A DNA stretch of 64,000 bases from Mesorhizobium kowhaii (GCF_003253745.1 NZ_MZXV01000050.1:1-64000), one strand, 5' to 3'; positions 24,388 to 33,844 are shown, numbered from the stretch's first letter. Notes: a model not told the origin generated them from the letters alone. Numbers and translations are program-made.

Positions 24388-25739
24388 CAGCGGTCCCCTT
24401 CGGAGAGATTGACGGAAGAGCCGCCGCCATGGGCGTCGCCCGATCGCACGGCGTGGCTGACGGCCGAGACCCCATGGCTGACCGACTGGGAGCGCTTCAT
24501 GCGCTTCGCCCAGGCGGGCGGCGTCGAGGCGCCTGGGGAAGTGGAAGGATCGTTGGTAGCGCCGCCGATCGTGCCTTCGGTCGAAGTGGCGCCAGTGGCC
24601 TCGAAGGCGGCCTTTGCACCGCTGGAAAAGCTCTGCGCCATGCTGTCGGCAGTGCGGGACGCGGCGCGCCTAAGCGGCGATGTGGCGGCACTGGCACCGG
24701 CGCGGGCGACGCCGCCGAGGCCCGAGGCAACGCCGGCTGCGCCCGTCTGGCCCGCAGACGCAAGGCTATAGGAATTCGCGGCTCCGCCGGCGAGCGTGGC
24801 GCCACCACGCGCAGCGGTCGAGGCACCACTCGACACGGCGTTGATGCCGCCTGCCGCCGCGCCAAGGACGGCTCCGCCCGCCATCACCATGCCGCCGGCA
24901 GCCAGACCCGTGCCGACAGCGGCGCCGGCGCCGAGTTGCGGCCCGCCGGCGACGAGGCCATTGGCGATGCCGGGACCAAAGATGCCAAGGCCGAGCAGCG
25001 CGAGCGCGGCAAGCACGATCGCCATGGCGTCGTCGATGGTAGGCGTTGCGCCGCCGAAGCCGGCGGTGAATTCGGAAAAGAGTGTCGAGCCGATCCCGAT
25101 GATGACTGCGAGCACCAGCACCTTGATGCCGGAGGAGATGACATTGCCGAGCACCCGCTCGGCCATGAAGGCGGACTTGCCGAAAAGGCCGAAGGGGATC
25201 AGCACGAAGCCCGCCAGCGTGGTGAGCTTGAACTCGATAAGGGTGACGAAGAGCTGGACCGCCAGGATGAAGAAGGCGAACAGCACCAGCGCCCAGGCGA
25301 GAAACATGCAGGCGATCTGGATGAAGTTCTCGAAGAACGACCAGTAGCCCATCAGGCCGGAGATGGAGTCGAGCAGCGGCCGGCCGGCGTCCAAACCTGT
25401 CTGGGCGACCTTGCCGGGGCGCAGGAGATCCGCGGTCGAAAATCCGGTGCCGGACGCTTTGAGGCCGAGGCCGGCGAAGCTCTCGAAGACGATGCGGGCG
25501 AGACTGTTCCAGTTGCCGATGATGTAGGCGAACACGCCGATGAAGAGCGTCTTCTTGACAAGGCGGGCGATGATGTCGTCGTCGGCGCCCCACGACCAGA
25601 ACAGGGCGGCCAGCGTCACGTCGATCACAATCAGCGTGGTGGCGATAAAGGCGACCTCGCCACCGAGCAGGCCGAAGCCGGAATCGATGTAGCGGGTAAA
25701 GACTTCGAGAAAGTGATCGATGACGCCGGTGCCACCCAT
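24387..25739 (-). CDS. trbL: TrbL, polytopic mating-channel protein (VirB6-like)
   Basis: A 450-aa inner-membrane protein with about six hydrophobic segments in its first 290 residues ('IARLVKKTLFIGVFAYIIGNW', 'ILAVQLFVTLIEFKLTTLAGFVLIPFGLFGKSAFMAERVLGNVISSGIKVLVLAVIIGIG'). A glycine/alanine-rich and then serine-rich tail follows, as usual in TrbL. I chose ATG 25739 because the family starts 'MGGTGVIDHFLEVF'; the longer frame is an arginine-rich read-through. The opposite strand holds long open frames, but those are antisense artefacts of the composition. Confidence 0.92.
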   Translation of the reverse strand: MGGTGVIDHFLEVFTRYIDSGFGLLGGEVAFIATTLIVIDVTLAALFWSWGADDDIIARLVKKTLFIGVFAYIIGNWNSLARIVFESFAGLGLKASGTGFSTADLLRPGKVAQTGLDAGRPLLDSISGLMGYWSFFENFIQIACMFLAWALVLFAFFILAVQLFVTLIEFKLTTLAGFVLIPFGLFGKSAFMAERVLGNVISSGIKVLVLAVIIGIGSTLFSEFTAGFGGATPTIDDAMAIVLAALALLGLGIFGPGIANGLVAGGPQLGAGAAVGTGLAAGGMVMAGGAVLGAAAGGINAVSSGASTAARGGATLAGGAANSYSLASAGQTGAAGVASGLGGVARAGASAATSPLRRAASRTADSMAQSFSSGAKAAFEATGATSTEGTIGGATNDPSTSPGASTPPAWAKRMKRSQSVSHGVSAVSHAVRSGDAHGGGSSVNLSEGDR

Positions 25740-25743
25740 GAGG

Positions 25744-26028
25744 CTATCGGGCCTCCGGTCGATCGATCGCCGGCGGCGCGGGCGCGAGGAAGCGGCGGCG
25801 GTTCTCTGCCCAGATGCGTAGGCATGCCGGATCGCGCGTGCCCGCTTCGCCAAGCTCCCGGCACCGGATCAGGTCGCCGCGCAACGAATCGGCGCTGCCG
25901 GCCTCCGATTGGCCGACCGAGGGGATCGCGGAGCGATCTTCCTTCCGGGTCAGCTCGAGCGCGGTCGCCACCACGGTGACCGCGACGAACACGACCGCGC
26001 CCAGCCGGGCGAGCATCTTTCCGTCCAT
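25744..26028 (-). CDS. trbK: TrbK-type putative entry-exclusion protein
   Basis: A 94-aa protein with an N-terminal hydrophobic helix (about residues 7-25) and a short periplasmic part ending in a conserved 'RCRELGEAGTRDPACLRIWAENRRRFL' segment. Two Cys frame this motif, as in the 'TrbK-alt' family. It lies between trbJ and trbL, the expected position. Entry-exclusion proteins lower redundant transfer between cells that already hold the element. Confidence 0.82.
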   Translation of the reverse strand: MDGKMLARLGAVVFVAVTVVATALELTRKEDRSAIPSVGQSEAGSADSLRGDLIRCRELGEAGTRDPACLRIWAENRRRFLAPAPPAIDRPEAR

Positions 26029-26037
26029 GACTTTGCC

Positions 26038-26799
26038 TCAGTCGCCGTTCTGGAACATGCGGGCGTTGCCCGGCTGGTAGCCGGCGCCCGGCGTCAGGAA
26101 GCGGCGGCGCTGCTCGCGGCCCTGTTCGGCGGCCGCGGCCTGCTCTGCCGATTGAAGCGCCTGCGCCCGGCCATTCGCCGCGACTACGGCGGTCAGGTCG
26201 GCCAGTTGCTGCGCCTGGAGGCCGAGAAGCTGGTTGCCGGCCTGCGCCGCCTGCAGCGCGCCGGTGGCGCCCTGGCTCTGCCCGATGAGCGCGGACATCT
26301 GGGTCCGGTTGGTGTCGATGTTGCCGACGACGCCGGCTTGCACGCGCATGGCGTCCTGGAGGCCGTCGACCGTGTTCTGCCAACGCTCGCGAGCTCCCGC
26401 GATCAACTCCTGGTCCGAATCCGAGAGCGCGGCGCTGCCGTAGGTTGTCTGGAACGCCTGGTCGATCTGCTGGACGTCGAAAGCGATGTTCTGCGCCTCG
26501 GAAAGGAGTTGCTGCGTCTTTTGGACAGACTGCTGCAGCTGCTGGAGCGAGGAGAAAGGCAGGCTGGCGAGGTTGCGAGCCTGGTTGATCAGCATCTGCG
26601 CTTCGTTCTGGAGCGAGGTGATCTGGTTGGTGATCTGCTCCAGTGCTCGGGCGGCCTGAAGGACATTCTGGCCATAATTCGTCGGATCGAAGACGATGAG
26701 CGCGTAGGCTGATGTCGTGAGCATCGGCGACAACACAATGGGCGCAGTCGCCAGGGCCGCCGCGAGACGCGCTATGCTGGAAGGGGAACGGTTAATCAT
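26038..26799 (-). CDS. trbJ: TrbJ, type IV secretion pilus-associated protein (VirB5-like)
   Basis: A 253-aa periplasmic protein with a signal peptide ending 'TTSAYA|LIVFDPTNYGQN', the typical TrbJ mature N-terminus. The body is strongly helical and coiled-coil-like ('ALEQITNQITSLQNEAQMLINQARNLASLPFSSLQQLQQSVQKTQQLL'). It is believed to act at the pilus tip or in mating-pair contact. Its ATG 26799 overlaps the trbE stop (ATGA). Confidence 0.92.
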   Translation of the reverse strand: MINRSPSSIARLAAALATAPIVLSPMLTTSAYALIVFDPTNYGQNVLQAARALEQITNQITSLQNEAQMLINQARNLASLPFSSLQQLQQSVQKTQQLLSEAQNIAFDVQQIDQAFQTTYGSAALSDSDQELIAGARERWQNTVDGLQDAMRVQAGVVGNIDTNRTQMSALIGQSQGATGALQAAQAGNQLLGLQAQQLADLTAVVAANGRAQALQSAEQAAAAEQGREQRRRFLTPGAGYQPGNARMFQNGD

Positions 26800-29252
26800 G
26801 GTTGGGTTGTCTCTTGGGTTTGGGGACTGAGGTTCGTGAGATCGGGGATGAGGTCGGCCGCCCACGCGATGCCATGCGCCCGAAGCCAAGCGGGCACGAA
26901 GCCATCACGACCGGCCTCAGCGAGGACGCGTTCGATCGCGGCCTGGTCCGTCTTGGACGAGGCGGCGGTGAAGGCGAGGGCCACCTCGCCGAGCCCCAGC
27001 TCGAACAGGCGATTGCCGCGGCGGCTCTGGCAATAATAGTCGCGCTTCGGTACGGCTCGCGCGAGGATCTCGATCTGGCGGTCGTTGAGGCCGAAGCGCC
27101 GATAGATGGCGGTGATCTGCGGCTCGATCGCCCGCTCGTTCGGCAACAGCAGACGCGTCGGGCAGCTCTCGATGATGGCAGGCGCAATCGCGCTGCGGTC
27201 GATGTCGGAGAGTGACTGCGTGGCGAAGACGACGCTGGCGTTCTTCTTGCGCAGCGTCTTCAGCCATTCGCGGAGCTGGCCAGCAAATCCCTCGTCGTCC
27301 AGCGCGAGCCAGCCTTCATCGACGATGAGCAGCGTCGGCCGACCATCGAGGCGGTCCTCGATGCGGTGGAACAGATAGGAGAGCACGGCGGCCGCAGCAC
27401 CAGTGCCGATCAGCCCCTCAGTCTCAAAAGCTTGGACGGAAGCCTCGCCGAGCCGCTCCGTCTCGGCGTCGAGGAGACGGCCGTAAGGTCCGCCGACGCA
27501 ATAGGATCGAAGCGCCTGCTTCAGGGCCGATGATTGCAACAGCACGGAGAGGCCGGTCAGCGTGCGCTCCGCCACCGGGGCTGACGCGAGCGAGGTCAGT
27601 GCCGACCACAGATGCTCTTTTACCTCCGGGTTGATCGCGACGCTCTCGCGCACCAGGATCGCCACGATCCAGTCAGCGGCCCAGGCGCGCTCGGGCGTGT
27701 GATGGATGCGCGCAAGCGGCTGGAGTGAGACGGACGCCGCGACGCCATCGGTCAGGTCGCCGCCGAGGTCATGCCAGTCGCCGCCCATGGCGAGCGCCGC
27801 CGCACGGATCGAACCGCCGAAGTCGAAGGCGAAGACCTGTGCTTGGCTGTAGCGCCGGAACTGCAGGGCCATCAGCGCCAGCAGCACCGACTTGCCGGCG
27901 CCGGTTGGGCCGACGACGAGGGTGTGGCCGACATCGCCGACATGAAGAGAATACCGGAACGGGGTCGAGCCTTCGGTCCTGCCGAAGAGCAGGGGGGGCG
28001 CTGCAAAATGCTCGTCCCGTTCCGGCCCCGCCCACACCGCCGAGAGCGGGATCATGTGGGCGAGATTGAGGGTGGAGACCGGCGGTTGCCGGACGTTGGC
28101 GTAGACCTGCCCCGGCAAACTGCCGAGCCAGGCGTCCACCGCGTTGATCGTCTCGGTCATCGCGGTGAAGTCGCGGCCCTGGATCACCTTCTCGACAAGG
28201 CGCCGCTTCTCTTCGGCGATGCGGGGATCGTCGTCCCAGACGACGACAGTTGCCGTGACATAGGCTTGCCCGATCAGGTCGGAGCCAAGTTCCTGCAGCG
28301 CGAGATCGGCGTCGGCCGCCTTGTTCGCCGCATCGCTGTCGACCAGCGTCGCCGCTTCGTTGGTCATCACCTCCTTGAGGATCGCGGCGATCGACTTGCG
28401 CTTGGCGAACCATTGCCGCCGAATCCGGGTCAGCAACTTTGTCGCGTCGGTCTTGTCGAGCATGATTGCCCGCGTCGACCAGCGATACGGAAAGGCGAGC
28501 CGGTTCAGTTCGTCGAGGATGCCAGGTGTAGTCGAGGTCGGGAAACCGACGATAGTGAGGATGCGTAGGTGCGAATTGCCGAGCCGCGGCTCGAGGCCAC
28601 CAGTCAGCGCCTGGTCCGCCAGCAGCGCGTCGAGATACATCGGGATCTCGGGCACGCGCACGCGATGGCGCTTCGTCGAGACCGTCGAGTGCAGGTAGGT
28701 CAGCGTGTCGGCGTCATCGAGCCATGCGCATTCGGGCATGAACCCTTCGACGAGTTGCAGTACCCGGTCGGTGCGATCGACGAAGCCGCGCAGGATCGCG
28801 CGGGCATCGAGACCGCTCTTTGCCTTGCCCTCATAAAGCCAGCCCTCGGCGCGTGCGGCGTCCTCGGCCGGTGGTAGATAGAGGAAGGTCAGGTAGTAGC
28901 TGGACTCGTAGTGCGCGCCTTCTTCCTCGAAGTCGGCTTTGCGTTCGGCGTCCACGAGGGCGGACGCCGGGTCGGGAAACCGGCTCTCTGGATACCGTTG
29001 TGCCGATACCCGGACGGCCTCGACGAAGATAGCCCAACCGGAGCCAAGCCGGCGGAAAGCATTGTTGAGGCGTCCAGCGACCGCGACCATTTCGGCCGGC
29101 ACCGAAGATTCAAGATCCGGCCCGCGAAAGCGCGCGGTCCTTTGGAATGCGCCGTCCTTGTTCAGGACAACGCCTTCGCCGACGAGGGCTGCCCAGGGCA
29201 GGAAGTCGGCCAGATGGGAAGACGCGCGGCGATATTCGGTAAGGTTCATCAT
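26796..29252 (-). CDS. trbE: TrbE, conjugation ATPase (VirB4-like)
   Basis: An 818-aa VirB4-type ATPase. The N-terminal domain ('EYRRASSHLADFLPWAALVGEGVVLNKDGAFQRTARFRGPDLESS') is followed by the nucleotide-binding half with Walker A 'VVGPTGAGKSVLL', 'VFAFDFGGSIRA', Walker B 'PTLLIVDEGWLAL' and 'FATQSLSDI'. It energises pilus biogenesis and transfer at the inner-membrane face. Length is normal for the family. Confidence 0.94.
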   Translation of the reverse strand: MMNLTEYRRASSHLADFLPWAALVGEGVVLNKDGAFQRTARFRGPDLESSVPAEMVAVAGRLNNAFRRLGSGWAIFVEAVRVSAQRYPESRFPDPASALVDAERKADFEEEGAHYESSYYLTFLYLPPAEDAARAEGWLYEGKAKSGLDARAILRGFVDRTDRVLQLVEGFMPECAWLDDADTLTYLHSTVSTKRHRVRVPEIPMYLDALLADQALTGGLEPRLGNSHLRILTIVGFPTSTTPGILDELNRLAFPYRWSTRAIMLDKTDATKLLTRIRRQWFAKRKSIAAILKEVMTNEAATLVDSDAANKAADADLALQELGSDLIGQAYVTATVVVWDDDPRIAEEKRRLVEKVIQGRDFTAMTETINAVDAWLGSLPGQVYANVRQPPVSTLNLAHMIPLSAVWAGPERDEHFAAPPLLFGRTEGSTPFRYSLHVGDVGHTLVVGPTGAGKSVLLALMALQFRRYSQAQVFAFDFGGSIRAAALAMGGDWHDLGGDLTDGVAASVSLQPLARIHHTPERAWAADWIVAILVRESVAINPEVKEHLWSALTSLASAPVAERTLTGLSVLLQSSALKQALRSYCVGGPYGRLLDAETERLGEASVQAFETEGLIGTGAAAAVLSYLFHRIEDRLDGRPTLLIVDEGWLALDDEGFAGQLREWLKTLRKKNASVVFATQSLSDIDRSAIAPAIIESCPTRLLLPNERAIEPQITAIYRRFGLNDRQIEILARAVPKRDYYCQSRRGNRLFELGLGEVALAFTAASSKTDQAAIERVLAEAGRDGFVPAWLRAHGIAWAADLIPDLTNLSPQTQETTQP

Positions 29253-29268
29253 GGCTGGCTCAGATCCT

Positions 29269-29550
29269 TCAGACCTTCAAATTACCGGGGATGCGCAAAT
29301 GCCGGCGCACAACATCGACGAACATCGGGTCGCGCTTAGCGGCCCAGACGGCCGCGAAATGGCCGATCGCCCAGAGCATCAGGCCGACCAGCCAGAGCCG
29401 CAGGCCGAGGCCGAGCGCCGCGGCCAGCGTCCCGTTCAGGATGGCGACCGAGCGCGGCGCGCCGCCAAGTAGGATGTGGTCGGTCAGTGCGCGGTGGACC
29501 GGGGCGGTGAAGCCCGGAATGTCGCCGCCATGGTCGAGGACGCCGTCCAT
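29269..29550 (-). CDS. trbD: TrbD, small inner-membrane transfer protein (VirB3-like)
   Basis: A 93-aa protein: 'GFTAPVHRALTDHILLGGAPRSVAILNGTLAAALGLGLRLWLVGLMLWAIGHFAAVWAAKRDPMFVDVVRRHLR'. The short N-terminus, paired hydrophobic segments and terminal 'KRDPMFVDVVRRHL' are characteristic of TrbD/VirB3. The start is ATG 29550, overlapping the trbC stop by one base. It works with TrbE. Confidence 0.9.
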   Translation of the reverse strand: MDGVLDHGGDIPGFTAPVHRALTDHILLGGAPRSVAILNGTLAAALGLGLRLWLVGLMLWAIGHFAAVWAAKRDPMFVDVVRRHLRIPGNLKV

Positions 29551-29900
29551 CAGACGAGCGCCCCGCCGCCGAAGGAGAAGAACGACAGGAAGAAGGAACT
29601 GGCAGCGAAGGCGATGCTCAGCCCGAAGACGATCTGGATCAGCCTGCGGAAACCGCCCGAGGTGTCGCCGAAGGCCAGCGTCAGGCCGGTGACGATGATG
29701 ATGATCACCGCAAGGATCTTGGCGACTGGCCCTTCGACGGATTCGAGGATCGACTGCAGCGGTGCTTCCCACGGCATCGAGGAACCGGCGGCATGGGCTG
29801 GCGCGATCATCGTGGCCACAACGAAAACGGTTGCTGCGGTCGTGGAAAGCAGGTCGGCAATCTTATGGATAGACGATGAAGTGAAGCGGATCGGGTTCAT
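29550..29900 (-). CDS. trbC: TrbC, conjugative pilin (VirB2-like)
   Basis: A 116-aa prepilin with a long signal region cleaved about at 'APAHAAG'. Two hydrophobic helices follow ('PVAKILAVIIIIVTGLTLAFGD' and 'RLIQIVFGLSIAFAASSFFLSFF') with the conserved 'DTSGGFRR' between them. The mature pilin would build the conjugative pilus and, in the RP4 model, is cyclised by a TraF-type peptidase. The gene at 42.8 kb could encode that enzyme. Its 5' end overlaps trbB by 38 nt. Confidence 0.92.
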   Translation of the reverse strand: MNPIRFTSSSIHKIADLLSTTAATVFVVATMIAPAHAAGSSMPWEAPLQSILESVEGPVAKILAVIIIIVTGLTLAFGDTSGGFRRLIQIVFGLSIAFAASSFFLSFFSFGGGALV

Positions 29901-30909
29901 TCTGAGACTCCGTGGAGGACTGGGGATTCGCGCTTGTTTTGGGGTCGTGTTTGGCGTCGAGCGTGCGGTAGTCGCCGGTAGCGGGATCCAGCCCGTCTAC
30001 CCAGGCGAGTTCGGCGAGACGGCGGTGCGAGCCGCGACCGGAAAGCACGGCGACCAGATCGATGGTCTCGGCGATGAGCGCGCGCGGCACGGTGACGACA
30101 GCTTCCTGAATGAGTTGCTCCATCCGTCGGAGCGCGCCGAGGGCGGTTCCGGCGTGAACGGTGCCGATGCCGCCGGGATGTCCGGTGCCCCATGCCTTGA
30201 GCAGATCCAGCGCCTCGGCGCCGCGGACCTCGCCGATGGGAATGCGGTCGGGCCGCAGGCGAAGCGAGGAGCGCACCAGGTCGGAAAGCGAGGCGACGCC
30301 GTCCTTGGTGCGCAGCGCGACTAGGTTCGGCGCGGCGCATTGCAGCTCGCGGGTGTCCTCGATCAGCACCACGCGATCAGATGTCTTGGCGACCTCGGCC
30401 AGCAGCGCGTTGGTGAGCGTGGTCTTGCCCGTCGAGGTGCCGCCGGCGACGAGGATGTTCTTGCGCGCGGCAACGGCCGCGCGCAGGACCTCAGCGTGGT
30501 CGGCCGTCATGATGCCGGCGTCGACATAATCGCCGAGGGTGAAGACGGCGACCGCGGGCTTGCGGATGGCGAAGGCTGGGGCCGCTACGACGGGAGGCAG
30601 AAGCCCCTCGAACCGCTCCCCTGTTTCAGGCAGCTCGGCCGAGACGCGTGGACGACCGGAATGAACCTCGGCGCCGACGTGGTGGGCGACGAGCCGCACG
30701 ATGCGCTCGCCGTCGGCGAACGACAGCCGCTCGCCCGTGTCGGCGAGCCCGTGGGAAAGACGATCAACCCAGAGCCGCCCGTCGGGGTTGAGCATGACCT
30801 CGACGATTTCGGGATCTTCCAGAAACCCCGCTATCGCCGGTCCCAGGGCCGTGCGCAGCATGCGCGCGCCCCGGATGATCGCCTCGGATTGTTGGTGAGA
30901 AACCGCCAT
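29863..30909 (-). CDS. trbB: TrbB, traffic ATPase (VirB11-like)
   Basis: A 348-aa hexameric secretion ATPase. It shows Walker A 'LVAGGTSTGKTTLTNALL', the Asp box 'DRVVLIEDTRELQC', Walker B-like 'RPDRIPIGEVRGAEALDLLKAWGTGHPGGIGTVHAG' and the His box. The C-terminal 40 residues past 'DGLDPATGDYRTLD' are low-complexity and overlap trbC. It is the first trb gene; 172 nt separate it from the copG-like gene, with no clear terminator between. Confidence 0.93.
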   Translation of the reverse strand: MAVSHQQSEAIIRGARMLRTALGPAIAGFLEDPEIVEVMLNPDGRLWVDRLSHGLADTGERLSFADGERIVRLVAHHVGAEVHSGRPRVSAELPETGERFEGLLPPVVAAPAFAIRKPAVAVFTLGDYVDAGIMTADHAEVLRAAVAARKNILVAGGTSTGKTTLTNALLAEVAKTSDRVVLIEDTRELQCAAPNLVALRTKDGVASLSDLVRSSLRLRPDRIPIGEVRGAEALDLLKAWGTGHPGGIGTVHAGTALGALRRMEQLIQEAVVTVPRALIAETIDLVAVLSGRGSHRRLAELAWVDGLDPATGDYRTLDAKHDPKTSANPQSSTESQNEPDPLHFIVYP

Positions 30910-31081
30910 GTCGTCCCCTTCTTGCCAAAGGACCGCAAAGGCGGCGCTGGCATCGGGGATGATTAGAAGAGGCAGGAATTAGAGGCTGGCAACAACTACA
31001 ATGTGGCGTCGCGGCCTGGCGTATAAAGACAGGGAAACGGCGGGACGTTGGAATACTTGGCATCCGCCTCGCGAAGACCAT

Positions 31082-31528
31082 TCAGCCGGCGGTCCCCGAC
31101 TCGTCGGGATCTTTGGTCGGCGAAAGGTTGCCAATGTCGTCGGGAATTTCCCGGAGGAAGCTCTGTCCTTTTTGCAGGCGCCGGCCCAGCGCTTCGATGA
31201 ACCCCTCGAAGCGCTCACGGCCCTTGATCTGGGCCGCCGCCTGGGCGTCGGTCGGCAGTGGCGGCGTGATGGTCAGCCAGAAGCGGACGAACAGCGCTAG
31301 CGTCTCCGCGGTAACACCGAGATCGCGCTCCATGCGCTGTGCTTGTCGCGAAAGCCGGTCGAGGCGACGGGTGAACGCTGCTTCTCGCCGGTCGGCACCA
31401 TCCGGCGACAGGAATGAGGCAACCGCCGCCTCGACGATCGCCGAGCGGGAGAGCTTCTTGCGATCGGCAAGCTCGACGATCTCTCTCAGCATCTGAGGCG
31501 GGAAATAGACGTTCATCCGGCCGCGCAT
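31082..31528 (-). CDS. CopG-like ribbon-helix-helix protein
   Basis: A 148-aa protein with an N-terminal ribbon-helix-helix domain ('MNVYFPPQMLREIVELADRKKLSRSAIVEAAVASFL') and a helical remainder ending in 'RFEGFIEALGRRLQKGQSFLREI'. Genes of this kind sit between traG and trbB in many alphaproteobacterial elements. It begins 10 nt after traG ends. A role as autoregulator of the transfer operon or as a relaxosome accessory is likely, but undetermined. Confidence 0.82.
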   Translation of the reverse strand: MRGRMNVYFPPQMLREIVELADRKKLSRSAIVEAAVASFLSPDGADRREAAFTRRLDRLSRQAQRMERDLGVTAETLALFVRFWLTITPPLPTDAQAAAQIKGRERFEGFIEALGRRLQKGQSFLREIPDDIGNLSPTKDPDESGTAG

Positions 31529-31537
31529 GGTCGAGCC

Positions 31538-33529
31538 TCACATCTCAATGCCATCGTCAGGGTCGAGCGCGACCTGGCGGGCGACCCCGCGCATCTGCTG
31601 GCGCAGGATGCGGCCCTGCCGTGCGGTGTCTTCCGGCTCGTCATCGTCGATGATGGCAAACTCTTCCTGCGGCCTCGGTCCGCTGGTCTCCCTGGCGATG
31701 GCGACGTGATCCCGCAGCTCGGGTTCGCGGCGCAGGCCGCTATTTGCCGCGTCCTGCTCGGCCTTCTCGGCTTCGGTAAGGAGCGCGGGCGAAGCTTTCT
31801 GCAGGGCAAGCGCCGACCAGTTGTCCTTGCGAACTGACCTGCCGCTCTTCGCGGGATCGGGGGGCGGCAGGACGCGCTCCTTGAACCGTGCGTCCTCATA
31901 GTAGCGAGCTTTTTTCGCGCGGATCGGCGGCGTGCCCGCCACCATGACGATCTCGTCGCTGGGCGGGAGTTGCATCACCTCGCCCGGTGTGAGCAAGGGT
32001 CTCGCCGTTTCCGAGCGCGACACCATGAGATGCCCGAGCCAGGGCGACAAACGATGCCCGGCATAGTTTTTCATCGCCTTCATTTCGGTCGCAGTGCCGA
32101 GGGCGTCCGAAACGCGCTTGGCCGTCCTCTCGTCATTGGTCGCAAAACTCACGCGGACATGGCAGTTGTCGAGGATCGAGTTGTTGGCGCCGTAAGCCTT
32201 CTCGATCTGATTGAGCGATTGGGCGATGAGGAAGGCCTTCAGGCCGTAACCGGCCATGAACGCTAAAGCGCTCTCGAAGAAATCGAGTCGGCCGAGCGCC
32301 GGGAACTCATCGAGCATCATCAGGACGCGATGGCGGCGGTCCTTCGCATGAAGATCCTCGGTCAGGCGCCGGCCGATTTGATTGAGCACCAGGCGAATAA
32401 GCGGCTTAGTGCGCGAGATATCGGATGGCGGTACGACGAGATAGAGGGTTGCGGGCTTGGCATCTGAGACGATGTCAGCGATGCGCCAGTCGCAGCGGTG
32501 GGTCACCTCGGCGACGACGGGATCGCGGTAGAGGCCGAGAAATGACATGGCGGTGGAGAGCACACCGGATCGCTCGTTGTCGGATTTGTTCAAGAGCTCG
32601 CGCGCGGTCGAAGCCACGACTGGATGCGGGCCGGCTTGTCCCAGATGCGGCGTCGTCATCATCGCCGCCAGCGTGGTTTCGATCGGCCGCTTCGGATCCG
32701 AGAGGAATCCAGCGACGCCAGCCAGCGTCTTGTCAGGTTCAGCGTAGAGAACATGCAAGATCGCGCCGACGAGCAGGGAGTGGCTAGTCTTCTCCCAATG
32801 GTTCCGCTTTTCGAGCGAGCCTTCGGGGTCGACCAGCACGTCGGCGACATTCTGGACGTCGCGCACTTCCCAATCGCCGCGGCGCACCTCAAGCAGTGGG
32901 TTGTAGGCGGAGGACTTTGCGTTCGTGGGGTCGAACAGCAACACGCGCCCGTGCCTGGCGCGAAATCCTGCCGTGAGCTGCCAGTTTTCACCTTTGATAT
33001 CGTGGACGATGGCCGAGCCTGGCCAGGTCAGGAGCGATGGCACCACGAGGCCGACGCCTTTGCCGCTTCTCGTTGGCGCGAAGCATAGCACATGCTCCGG
33101 CCCGTCGTGCCGAAGATAATCGCGATCGAGCTTGCCGAGAACGACGCCGTCTGGACCGAGCAGCCCTGCAGACTTGATCTCGCTTGGGTTGGCCCAGCGC
33201 GCTGAACCATATGTCTCGACGTTCTTCGCCTCGCGCGCCCGCCAGACCGACATGCCGATCGCCACGGCAATGGAGGTGAATCCTCCCGAGGCTGCGATAA
33301 AGGCGCCCTCGACGAAGATAGGCGGCGCGTAGGCGTCATAGAAATACCACCACCAGAAGAAGGCCGGCGGGTAGTAGACCGGCACGCCTGCCAGCTCAAA
33401 CCATGGCGTCCCGAGTTGCGCCTGGAAGCCGAACCTCCACGCTGTCCACTGCGTCGCCGACCATGTCGTGGCGAGTACGATCAGGAAGACGACGGTGATC
33501 TGGCCCCAGAGGATTTTCGTGGCGGACAA
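31538..33529 (-). CDS. traG: TraG, type IV coupling protein (VirD4-like)
   Basis: A 663-aa coupling protein that links the relaxosome to the Trb channel. It has N-terminal membrane helices, 'YGSARWANPSEIKSAGLL', Walker A 'CFAPTRSGKGVGLVVPSLL', 'VHDIKGENW', Walker B 'VLMMLDEFPALG' and the C-terminal 'PPIRAKKARYYED'. I chose TTG 33529 ('SATKILWGQITVVFLIVLATTW') because AAGGA lies 8 nt upstream and the family starts there; the longer frame begins within an inverted repeat. It heads the traG-trb operon. Confidence 0.92.
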   Translation of the reverse strand: MSATKILWGQITVVFLIVLATTWSATQWTAWRFGFQAQLGTPWFELAGVPVYYPPAFFWWWYFYDAYAPPIFVEGAFIAASGGFTSIAVAIGMSVWRAREAKNVETYGSARWANPSEIKSAGLLGPDGVVLGKLDRDYLRHDGPEHVLCFAPTRSGKGVGLVVPSLLTWPGSAIVHDIKGENWQLTAGFRARHGRVLLFDPTNAKSSAYNPLLEVRRGDWEVRDVQNVADVLVDPEGSLEKRNHWEKTSHSLLVGAILHVLYAEPDKTLAGVAGFLSDPKRPIETTLAAMMTTPHLGQAGPHPVVASTARELLNKSDNERSGVLSTAMSFLGLYRDPVVAEVTHRCDWRIADIVSDAKPATLYLVVPPSDISRTKPLIRLVLNQIGRRLTEDLHAKDRRHRVLMMLDEFPALGRLDFFESALAFMAGYGLKAFLIAQSLNQIEKAYGANNSILDNCHVRVSFATNDERTAKRVSDALGTATEMKAMKNYAGHRLSPWLGHLMVSRSETARPLLTPGEVMQLPPSDEIVMVAGTPPIRAKKARYYEDARFKERVLPPPDPAKSGRSVRKDNWSALALQKASPALLTEAEKAEQDAANSGLRREPELRDHVAIARETSGPRPQEEFAIIDDDEPEDTARQGRILRQQMRGVARQVALDPDDGIEM

Positions 33530-33545
33530 GTGAATGATCCTTGAC

Positions 33546-33577
33546 AGCAATTGCCATCAAGATCGGTGGCAATTGCT
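33546..33577. promoter_or_regulatory. Paired palindrome upstream of traG, possible transfer operator
   Basis: AGCAATTGCC and GGCAATTGCT form a perfect 10-bp inverted repeat with 12 nt between. Each arm contains the self-palindrome GCAATTGC, giving two identical sites about two helical turns apart. It lies 17 nt upstream of the chosen traG start. It could bind a dimeric regulator or form a stem in the traG leader. Confidence 0.5.
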
Positions 33578-33844
33578 AAGGGCTGCAAGGCGTTATCGTC
33601 GTGGGTCGTAGGGCTGGCGCCAATAGAGAACAAATACAGGGGACGGGCAGGCCGCGGCGCTCTGCTGGCGCATAGACGACGACCTCTGCCATCATCCGAA
33701 TGAGCCGTTTTGCTGCCGACTAAGGACGCTAAGGTTCGCCCTACGACGAACGAGAGCGATACGCGTGCGGTGGCTTACATTTGGTCGGCTAGGAGGTCGA
33801 TCCCAGGGGCGATTCGAGGAGAGTGATTTAGTGCCGCTTTGTGG
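33578..33844. other. Spacer between traG promoter region and phosphatase gene
   Basis: No gene or strong structure is seen apart from the paired palindrome at its right-hand traG side. It must hold the traG promoter and the 3' end of the defence-cassette transcript. Short frames here are not convincing. Confidence 0.5.

Noticed and set aside
24429..25979. Long plus-strand open frame (516 codons) over trbL
   Set aside because: Antisense to the clearly conserved TrbL gene; residue content is Arg/Gly/Asp-rich with no domain, typical of GC-rich shadow frames.
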